In this document: positions 61,801 to 64,000 of the stretch, piece by piece
How positions within the stretch are numbered: position 1 is the first letter of the stretch
How the letters are laid out: each line of letters begins with the position of its first letter
NCBI GenBank assembly: GCA_001784175.1
Contig: MFPR01000002.1
Span: 1 to 64,000, forward strand
Origin: Candidatus Lindowbacteria bacterium RIFCSPLOWO2_12_FULL_62_27
GTDB taxonomy: Bacteria > Lindowbacteria > 2-12-FULL-62-27
Direction of reading: 5' to 3'
DNA: 64,000 nucleotides
Notes under the pieces: generated by a model
Told to the model about the DNA's origin: nothing
Databases searched by the model: none
Seen by the model: the letters and a program-made list of their open reading frames with translations, nothing else
Made by a program: the position numbers and the translations under genes

Positions 61801-64000
61801 TAGGTCCCGTCGGACACCACAGTGTCGCCGTCGCGGGTTCCGGACCAGGTGAAGGAGTAGGTGCCGGTCGCGCTGGGCTTGTTGATCTGCGTGTCCTGCC
61901 GGATGGTGCGGACGGTGCTGTCGGTCGAATCGAGGACCTGGAGGGTGAGGAGGGCGTCCTTGGTGATCTCGAAGGAGATGATGGTTTCGTCCCTGTTGAA
62001 ATCGCCGTTGGGGCTGATCTGTGCGTTGGTGAGCGCGAAGTTTTTGATCTGGAGCGTGGCGCTCTGGGCTTTGAGTTCGCCGGTCTTCAGAGAGAGGTTC
62101 CCGGACAGGTCCTGCACGGTGACTTTGACGTCGTAAATCCCGTCCGGGATGCCGCTCGGGCCGGCGGTTGAGATGTAATTGCCGGTGCCGTTGAAGACGG
62201 GCTGGAACGAGAGGTCGGACTGTTTGGCCCCGTCCTTCTTGAACAATTCCACCCGCATGTTGCCACCGGGCCGTGTGCGGAGTTCGAAATCGGTGTTGAT
62301 CACCCGTCCGCTGGCGCTGAGCCGGAGGACGCCGGTGACGCCGGTGATGGTGGCGAATTCGGTATTGACGTCCGCCACCGTATTGACCTGACTGCCCTCT
62401 TTGATCGTGACGACCTCGGACTGGATCGTCTGGCCTTTGGCATTTGTCCCGAGGACCTGGAGATCAACGCTGGCGTTGATCAGTTGCGTGGTCACGACGA
62501 TCTGGAGTTTGGTCGGCGTGGTCGGGTTGACGGGTCCGGCGGTGGGCGTGAGGGCAAACCCGGACGACACGCCGTCGTAGAAGACATTGAAGCGTTCGAG
62601 GAGTTCCGCGGATTCGACATTCGACACGCTGATGCTGATGGTGGCGACGTCGTTCAGGTTGTCGCCGTTGGGCGAGAAGGGGCTGGGCGCGATTCCTGTG
62701 ATGTTGACGATCGGCAGGAGGGTGTCGAGCCGGACCTGGCCGAGTTTCTGGGTGGCGACGTTTGCGGCGGCGTCTCGCACCGAACACCAGACGTCGTAGG
62801 TATTGTCGGCGACGCCGCCGCCCCACGAGAATTTGGCCTGCCCGCCGGTGCGGAACTGGTTGAGGACGACCGTATCGATGGCGTTTTTATCATCGAGGGA
62901 CCCTGCGGCGGTGATCACGACCGTGCAGAAGGCGTCCTCGGAGAGCGTGAAGATGAAGTCGACCGTATCGTTGACGCCGTCGCCGTTGGGCGAGAAGGGG
63001 CTGGGCGCGACGGAGACGTTCGAGATGTTGGGCGCGAGCACATCGGCCGCCGCGGTGTCGTATTTGACGAAAGTGCTGTCTGTCGGGTCCTCGGCATTGT
63101 TGCCGGCGTCGATCCCCTTGGACACGATGAGAACCGTGGTGACGGACTGGACGCTGAATTTGTTCCACTGGATGAAGTAGGTCCAGTTGGTGGTCCCGAC
63201 GGCGGTGTCGTAGACGAAGGTGTCGCCGTAGGGCGCGGTGGTGTCGAATCCGACGAGGACGGTCTTGACCGACGAGGTGGTGTCGAAGGCCGATCCGGAG
63301 ATGGTGACGTCGGTGTTGAAGATCTTGTTGTTGGGCGGATAGGCCATCGTGGTGACGGGTCCGCGCTTGTCGAAATTGAACCGCCGTTCCGTCGTCGAGA
63401 TCAGGCCGGTCAGGTCGCGCGCCGTGACCACGATCCGGTAGTTGCCCTCCTCGGTCACCGCGTCCAGGCTGTCGGACAGCGTCAGTTTCATGACGCTGTC
63501 GCCGATGGTCGTCCGCGCGCCGTCGATCTTGGACGTGCCCTTGTACAGTTCGAGCGTGCTGATGGAGAGGTTGACGCCGGAACTGTCGCGGACGACGACG
63601 CCAAGGGTGACGATGCTGTCGGTGAAGGACTCGTTGTCGTCGATCGTGTCGCCCTGGTCGGCGCGGAACCAGAGGGCGACCCGGGGTTTAAGCGTGTCGA
63701 GGAAGAAGGTCCGCGTGTCGTAGGCGACGTTGCCGGCCTTGTCGGTGGCCGTGACCACAAACCGGTAGGACCGGTCGTAGGCCCCGGTCGTGTCGAACGC
63801 GGCGGCCAGGGTGAAGGTCAGTGTATTGGTGGCGGCGTCGAAGCTGGATGATCCGCCGATGTTGGTGCCGGCGGAATCCGTGAGCAGGACGGAACTCAGG
63901 GTTCCGTCGACCCCCGCGACCTTGTCCGTGCCGAGGGACAGGGCGTCGTCGCCGAGTGTGACGGTGATCTTTGTGAGCGCGCCCGTGAAGGTGTCCTTAC
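43824..64000 (-). CDS. Giant Ig-like/vWA repeat surface protein with Por-type C-terminal domain (5' end outside window)
   Basis: 6724 residues visible; the frame is open to the window edge, so the start and signal peptide lie beyond it. The protein is a chain of bacterial Ig-like modules, many with the FlgD/cadherin-like phrases SPFSPNGDGVND, DNAGNxxED and IHWNGLDKNG. About three super-units of ~1260 residues (DNA 51780-62050) are followed by two units of ~890 residues (46480-51760), each with two beta modules, a vWA-like domain (visible residues ~4450-4640 and ~5350-5520) and a GDGxDNDxDGxxDxE calcium-type loop. The vWA metal sites are DxTTG rather than DxSxS. The last ~85 residues (FNPIHCADDAVQF...WTGRKDDG...NGVYLMRLE...IVPIAVVK) match type IX sorting domains. 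Likely secreted or cell-surface adhesin or stalk. No frameshifts seen in 20 kb. Confidence 0.9.
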   Translation of the reverse strand, partial: KDTFTGALTKITVTLGDDALSLGTDKVAGVDGTLSSVLLTDSAGTNIGGSSSFDAATNTLTFTLAAAFDTTGAYDRSYRFVVTATDKAGNVAYDTRTFFLDTLKPRVALWFRADQGDTIDDNESFTDSIVTLGVVVRDSSGVNLSISTLELYKGTSKIDGARTTIGDSVMKLTLSDSLDAVTEEGNYRIVVTARDLTGLISTTERRFNFDKRGPVTTMAYPPNNKIFNTDVTISGSAFDTTSSVKTVLVGFDTTAPYGDTFVYDTAVGTTNWTYFIQWNKFSVQSVTTVLIVSKGIDAGNNAEDPTDSTFVKYDTAAADVLAPNISNVSVAPSPFSPNGDGVNDTVDFIFTLSEDAFCTVVITAAGSLDDKNAIDTVVLNQFRTGGQAKFSWGGGVADNTYDVWCSVRDAAANVATQKLGQVRLDTLLPIVNITGIAPSPFSPNGDNLNDVATISISVSNVESAELLERFNVFYDGVSSGFALTPTAGPVNPTTPTKLQIVVTTQLINASVDLQVLGTNAKGQTIQSEVVTIKEGSQVNTVADVNTEFATITGVTGVLRLSASGRVINTDFELRTRPGGNMRVELFKKDGAKQSDLSFQPVFNGTGNYISTAGPSGIPDGIYDVKVTVQDLSGNLSLKTGELKAQSATLQIKNFALTNAQISPNGDFNRDETIISFEITKDALLTLQVLDSTDSTVRTIRQDTQINKPSATGTYSFTWSGTRDGDTVVSDGTYKIRLSAMDPLLNDVVTADARVTVDQTRPPAPKMTTADDTALKTALVSTVTGVAEVSNTIQLNVNGTLLTTTAKADDVTGLFTFTTVALSEGNNIVYAQAADSVGNISKLTGLSGVSLVGVSETGLAITALGGETGLPRASKALIILRHTNTIDTSFRVVIGGLVNGAVDYDTLTIDTNASSGSIATGSKLFTRFDTIAVARQTDSTPANSVELRAEDQIVFFKVDSVSPNADVRTVYEATSGQQAPINLTAGNVRVLGRITPTKEAAKVKIRVRNPTNTWTALTEADSITVNYGSLGYDTFVATFAATVLTSGGEGKYRVQAVGVDATGNQEVANDGGNQDDLEFIYDQTPPTIGSSSPVHNALQDTGLAAVSIKPADGGSGMDARLTTTTGGITTIQVWEDKNGNGNIDGGDIQIGGTPSVANADSTVTLTFFLPLPGDGTRDDTYLVPIYSRDNAQNILADTVRFILDSTKPFAVAWHLGDTPGSEPPATAKVIAESAVISTFLDTISVELADTSASGYVGGIDTVNSDFSGFFNLSTNQAIATRTTVRAGSQLFVELVDSTPASGAYFISVRARDKNGNLVDIRRNFLFDQDSVSIKVTPDTGARVSSLSAVNVVLADAVSGVSTASGQEPRIRWYYDADGDGVFTAAEVLSSATLNADSSTVNFGRLADGSQDGDYAIVVGAFDKAGNFREDTRIVRYDTVKPTVEAFIITHGKSASVYDSFTSGAGFNDSIVMVGVNLVDTASAAAVKNYNRAADIVGYGTQTTDSTFVELIFRKAGVKLGTFVADTGVDTMARVLTGGSVIDGLAEVGDYDLHYVAIDAAGNRAEDTLSFVFDVDTPYTRIISPITNTQFRAGPIAISGSSTDTTGTVARVYFRVFAPRDTGGIATAAHVNVTTNANGADSLAIGAASWLGTVDFKALSDTIGVWNIEAYAVDNAGNTGSMSDTLYVVYDPRLTDVVGPTVSDIVVEPTPFGDAGADLKYVLSESVETAVLTVTNSAFAFIREDTILVNQTAGQNLIHWNGLDKNGSIVIEDTYLFTLRVYDLSNNVTTGKATGIKDVTPPQVTLAQSATPTPFSPNSTPGEQDQTEFVYSTLLAQSSRVDIISKTTGLTVRTFGPVTGDTTAGKIVWDGKNSSGVFQADGTYQYIITAIDGHGLTARVVGELRIDNTPFTLSDLSVSNATFSPQNQDGLKDNAIVSYKIDGADETATVRFEVFAKRTDTSPIVADAVTLTVFPSTKFFSWDGKASGSFVSQDAENPYFWKLTAVDEKTKEIRTGDGQFNVDNLRPDAPQIVNTDNNALSTLTVTVSGFTAPGGIIHVLLNGVDSSVGTATANAATGEYSIAGVLVPQGNNTFTATSTDTVGNKSLVSGKGGFSLVNVGGYGTAGFVSIDSNVKTLPRVSQAVLVVFDDVDTATLVVVFGRDANGALLVDTLTIDTGTKSGQIVTGAQVFKTFDSVIVAATRDSDAPVKADLRSNDQIVFFRVDTVAPDADVTTAKTTGGNSSPFNATDVAIDIFGRVPQVGGKSDLKQVQWRILRPDSTWTSVTITTDTARNPLSDGQDTWGVRNIPISTFVNGGEGSFRIQGLAVDNAGNVEASGTFGNDDDLVVIFDQSKPSLSTTSPSMVAKSNLGVVDPSTFASKSSLSQIKIRPVDSLSGVDFSLFTEVQGGARIQLFEDLDRDAIIDNNDLVVGGTVTSDSTDLIFTPVISLPANGSKDDTYLIQIDVRDKARNTLSDTRIFILDTTDPYALQTFRNNDPAKTLDASVAFNTSVETITVFLADTSPSGYVGGVDTTNTTVLSLTNLTTGKSLNFTVTKISDSFYIVPADSTPPPGLYELLIFARDKNGNDTTIDRRFVFDDSAPNIKITPDTGKFVNSLAAVTVELSDTPAQIPTAGALLPTFRWYWDDEGDGIDAGDIGAQFNLNPTTSTFGLNRKTDGTQDGYYALVATVYDNAGNFREDTAIVLYDTKKPAVKNYLISHGIAATQYEDTFFGKEVFGDSIVFVGVDLDDTTTSPNGDTSGVTGFSANAVESTFVILRNSAGQSLGTILFDTRTDTIGVKLTGATVIDNAAEVDTYTLIIQAVDRAGNFLYDTVTFVYDRDNPSAIIVNPVNNAQFNASPIAVTGVAADTTSAVGRVFVRVFAPTSPYGAVYSKVNDSLAAGTSSWSYTLNFSDSRFVPGLWKIDAYAVDNAGNTGPTTDSVSFNFDTAVADVVAPVISDIIAAPAPFGNDGLDVRYVLSENVDTALLIILDAAGNLLDTEPHDTGIAQTAGQNLIHWNGLDKNGNIVIEGTYTFEIRVTDRSKNQSTGRATAVKDVTPPAITLIASALPSPFSPGTTPGDDDVTVFSFKTAGADKVRVDMVSKNTGATVKTFGPFTGDTSNAIIAWDGSNQSDGAYRYVITAVDNNGLAREVAGEVIIDNTPFSMTGVSVSFPTISPQRQDGRNDQAFITYKVDGAANTATVIFEVFAKQTDSIPVYRPAPTALAVFPAAKFFSWNGTSDTGSVLTVNAEQTYYWKITAVDELTKEIKTAAGQVLVDNKGPDAPSITEPDIASIQTAHSISGFGEASGLVFPVVAGSQATTGFSATSIGAYSGSIAITVSGTNEVFCIAEDTAGNRSAPDSATFKFNGANLIAQTDSVSTTLPKTLPRATELYVIASNNLSGTVQISILGGTTQETLTVTDSGFLGRKITSSKFSQIDTIMIVAGDSTVSIDFKPNDQFLYIFTDFTPPQTKIDNVAFQNEAAVPAQNSIILNGVSMKIFSDTDIAVSGTVTEYGGGSVAANTIRITRPSGSSAPFAGSTLQNITGSLSNFKYILDRTQVVTSSGIYTVQVFSTDNAGNVETPSDSRQFLFDGTAPTLVDPTPGRNAKITTQVTTISLALQDDFGANMQATKLELFYDVGDTMNAIDTNDVQRSLLNAKIVSGSNITFTLLTPLSSIGSQDGQYIGRVTLTDSAGNTRVDSWTFVYDVTPPQPQTVFLNGDPAITWATASEIKVFGPLSATGTTVTSVTTFLTDTSPSTFIFGTTPPYNGKVDANNSRDRSSVQNSTLASDVGVTRYSSADSFTLRFASPVDTDAENGDYVFNLIAVDQNGNEATYTRKFRYDSKGPFVNSASPDSGSTTRALTFTVNTADSLAGINTNPGVSWVDVVMDMNNNGIYGDAADQRLSPPGQAITGGSQTLTFAAGGRNARAALWFHLEDLSGNKSEDTRTAILFDDTAPRVASVKIRSGGVDGEISTTPYGKSIDRVVVQVTDSYFLVDANRVVASGGDTVLSTVTLKNSAGVVKANGSVHNFGAADTFYIDLAADPIDQISENDTYTLTVALKDNAGNTATLTYAFAFSVELQISDLSPASIDDSSPGIALWALNMIGTSSKTFQAITIEADTNMNSILQPVLIKNGVSIYKDNGVVDGSLDALDQLMTVGGAPAWMPNTPTQGRHAITVALSTPQAVPSSDTGIDAGADFFVVIRTSPNTTPGDSFTLNIPANGVQFSDGPATAADTTDALKGIRILPKLAIIDTTVAGDSMTLDDTRAIFGLNISDLGKGLRLDSIIVTLIPVANFSIQDLYAVELWLDSTSTAAGTDTGVFDRTKDSLLVSLASSVTNVKINASGNYEYKLVLPAAGRALPHDDDDTYAGADFFVVVRTSNSLSIGDQFKVALDAGAVHFDSGASQKSAVSKTIVASKAVDLLPPAISVTFPTAKTIMTNNLTAAAAAIADVVFVFDITTGMQAHIDLFRDSVAAFYQTLINSGLSVNLGLITFKDEKVDSPSLVNFGITSNLSRFQNNVLTLTAKSDPKATPDGVIPAESALEALAAALGLPFQSGSRRFFVLVTDASTHDVSDGDGLSKLKITDVADTIANAGVSVFVISELSLKLDLTPDNEKELLPLANATGGSAFDLYVSKTVTTTTSFGLLGSITTSQTKTVLNLPDALAAIAERISSTVVTEVSRTAKIEGSASDNVAVNRIQYRYAEKANPANYFGPFSLPINLGPTANFAIPVSSFGLADGDYVFAITAGDEKNNESTDTVLFTLDSTKPTTTLQVNDDSGSLRLAGLADATSSPRGIVSGVSSVEVSLDGGVTFQKTIMSGDGKDNDSDGIMDDEAPDSPNMNDDWLNVFGPAAAGDFWADDPIGLAGIFEPGIDEIFLMDVAESVPFVKYTGRNMVLNEGRTRGVQTPTGAVLYPLVDEDIARGSLPDSHARWAYYLNTSGKSVLTVNLRIKDAAGNVTDTAVTVTVKPRISVVPTPMLSGSVPVPSDSLALFGLDISDPSGGGRLQSVKVAFDKSGGFDSMDLAALSNTNASGISIYQDNGLIQGQLDPFDQRLDLGGLPTWDKAETFTISLNNPALLPTGTTISDAGADFFVAIRTSASAKYKESFRAYIPAGGIVLNNGVFPQAAVYTDTVLFEISAKLASVIPSDTAVPSASGYVSVFGLNVRDDTTGPYLKQVTVRIDDLGGFSPSDLHAESGIAIAVDNGAETGLYDAADSILPVTAPITWTGFGGAYRTTLQVRAAGAADSAIPDTDLGPLAGNDFFVLIRTSSTIGRDDAFVVRLEPNDIIFEDATQTLGARLSAASARITSVSDFTPPAVDITFPGDGALLSNIIFPEAIVTNPLDVVIVFDATTGMSNVFGILSSDTISLLQAAKVVANGIIDGMPAKVRAAIVSFSDPTQIKVLQTFTADKDLLKRSINDNVTITGVQSFLPSAINNAVSLIRTNATATNRRILLLSLGRAEDEKPEAMPQATSEAKLSNIVVDAIDLSGSVKNPNLLLATANTGGSITGVKNLVTQQNAVTQFAGLYSTVTADTSIPLTIIRGVTSDNGRIAKLEYAVKAGNAVAPDAGSFQLFASPDTGAAMFSFALSTLNLADGVWTFVVRATDGMGNTAYDTVVFTIDSSKPSSTVQITQDTFGLRIHGVADATIPNGNVTRRTRVTAVRVSIAADGMSDMPAMVAGDGVDNDRDGLLDEEAADSYHINDDYPGAFGGVAGDFWVDDPDGLYAWRYTLGADKVMLAHVADTNPYVYNGANEVRFPGSSKVVATKVGTLIFPLVDEDVADNTANDTYYWAFHYAAAESLPITVRIKIFDSVNNVLTIDTTLIAPLQKQKFVRSTLSSRINTPATGTQVNAAQILINGVAADTDASPNDIVRIRVGVKGPDAGAQFAFYEASGAKAWSRLFTLDTPGVYTFVSEPLDRFGFVGIPSDTVTVTYNPGEADMIPPQISNVRITPNPFSPNNDGIADQATVTFTLNEVATCFFTIKAKDLSLLTIPLGVDTTPLGPNTNGPDNTDSRQYLVGQNSFTFYGKNFPEGDYTFVITAVDSGGNHAIAQNVSFRIDLTPPVISNVTVIPNPINPIGLNDRTNISFKASNLGAAQNVGTIFYEWSSGGNVFIGQGFVSGQGPFAFTGPTDLIIVPVEVVANAITVTITGFDEFGNGINSNAITIPKGTLGGTVFTVGLPFKSVKDAVFRVTDERDDVAAKNTFQLLTKVGNASFTVEDAAGNAVTTLGITPPFKGDGNYSVTWQPSPGTTDGVYKGRIRVIDNAGNLAEYFSSITVDKSELTIANLRVNPETIILGSPSLGMATISYVLSKNAQVTVKVTDPFDTVVRLLTPIPPLTQPAQTNQMTWNMFNDKGETVAPSVNYTITVFAFDPFSNKSAQASVKVNVTAPALILDLSPPITAIQQPLQGTVFGKFDSVTIAGSSFDIGNPRSDSVASVSLSFFRADLGLDIPLQINGGFSNIVTIKPGTSDFTDKYSWRTSVTLGVPAGEVTVKVIAIARDDSNNIELPSSLNTRTFKVDLQNNATITIVSPDPNLGAFKTLSPFIDITARATTGGDLAIVSAQILRNGKVFTSVPVSGEVAIFSRIPLEPATNRDTFVVIAVDAKGNFTQYSNVLTVEKEGATVRLTCPDAGNEPTFNPIHCADDAVQFKVPPGVADAKLRVFGVGGQTMANIQQQGDALTWTGRKDDGTVVKNGVYLMRLEINGKVQIVPIAVVK
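46480..51760 (-). repeat. Two ~2.6-kb super-repeats carrying vWA-like domains
   Basis: Each unit reads, in order: two beta modules with GADFFVVIRTS-type strands, a vWA-like domain opened by VVxVFDxTTGM, an Ig-like module, and an aspartate-rich block (GDGKDNDSDGIMDDE and GDGVDNDRDGLLDEE). The corresponding starts are at about 51760 and 49090. The two copies are clearly homologous but diverged at protein level. Confidence 0.75.
51780..62050 (-). repeat. About three ~3.8-kb super-repeats of Ig-like modules
   Basis: Anchor phrases recur in the same order and spacing: a SPNGD/SPQNQD/SPQRQD module (near 62030, 58235 and 54480), RPPAPKMT/RPDAPQIV/GPDAPSIT (61720, 57920, 54150), then NDQIVFFRVDTVAPDADV, SGYVGGVDTTN, DNAGNFREDT, IAVTGVAADTTS and TAGQNLIHWNGLDKNG. 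The third copy is truncated after the fifth or so module. Spacing is ~3760-3800 bp. Confidence 0.75.

Noticed and set aside
46480-62050. Possible CRISPR array because of regular repeats
   Set aside because: The repeats are protein-coding modules of kilobase length with an unbroken frame; there are no 25-40 bp repeats with unique spacers and no cas genes.

Overview
This is a 64 kb GC-rich stretch of bacterial chromosome with no phage, plasmid or insertion-sequence genes. The organism looks like a flagellated diderm. It carries outer-membrane-type beta-barrel proteins, a YidC with the long periplasmic domain typical of Gram-negatives, a flagellin with a textbook sigma-28 promoter, and a PorV-like outer-membrane protein. 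It also has a large-type SRP RNA with an Alu domain, which most proteobacteria lack. Giant Ig-like proteins, thrombospondin type-3 repeats and simple-sequence repeats next to genes recall uncultivated candidate phyla around the FCB/PVC/Omnitrophota-like groups. I cannot assign a phylum from sequence reading alone.

Left part (1-16.6 kb, mostly + strand): two proteins of unknown function, the first with a palindromic repeat inserted in frame; tRNA-Lys; a three-gene regulatory set (CBS-PAS-HTH protein plus two degenerate GGDEF-like proteins); rho, a polyprenol-phosphate-type glycosyltransferase and a small NfeD-like membrane protein; an alginate-export-like barrel; a small exported protein; a 1512-residue FecR/Gly-Pro-rich/thrombospondin type-3 protein preceded by a perfect CRP-type palindrome; and a GT4 glycosyltransferase.

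Central part (16.6-35.6 kb): three serine tRNAs with all three anticodon types, a small Cys-rich ORF, the large SRP RNA, dnaX, a HEAT-repeat protein and the rpmH-rnpA-yidD-yidC cluster, each gene overlapping the next or nearly so. Converging on yidC is a trp operon (trpE-trpG-[FecR-like gene]-trpD-trpC) with an unrelated exported-protein gene between trpG and trpD. Then come flagellin, an RNA 2',3'-cyclic phosphodiesterase, a TPR membrane protein, a CdsZ/FlgZ-like zinc-ribbon protein, tRNA-Met and a complete HAMP-GAF-GGDEF diguanylate cyclase.

Right part (35.6-64 kb, all - strand, gaps of at most 56 bp and many 4-bp overlaps): one apparently continuous transcription unit. It reads from a giant gene that enters from beyond the right edge (6724 residues visible) through a PorV-like/CsgG-like fusion, comEA, comEC, a glycosyltransferase, a hexapeptide acyltransferase, a MacB/Lol-type ABC ATPase and permease, and a DUF3299-like exported protein. 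The giant protein is built from hierarchical repeats: about three super-units of ~1260 residues, then two of ~890 residues each containing a von Willebrand A-like domain. It ends in a domain closely resembling type IX secretion (Por) C-terminal sorting domains. The gene directly after it encodes a PorV-family-like protein, the family that carries such cargo across the outer membrane. This putative cargo-shuttle pair is the most interesting feature of the window.
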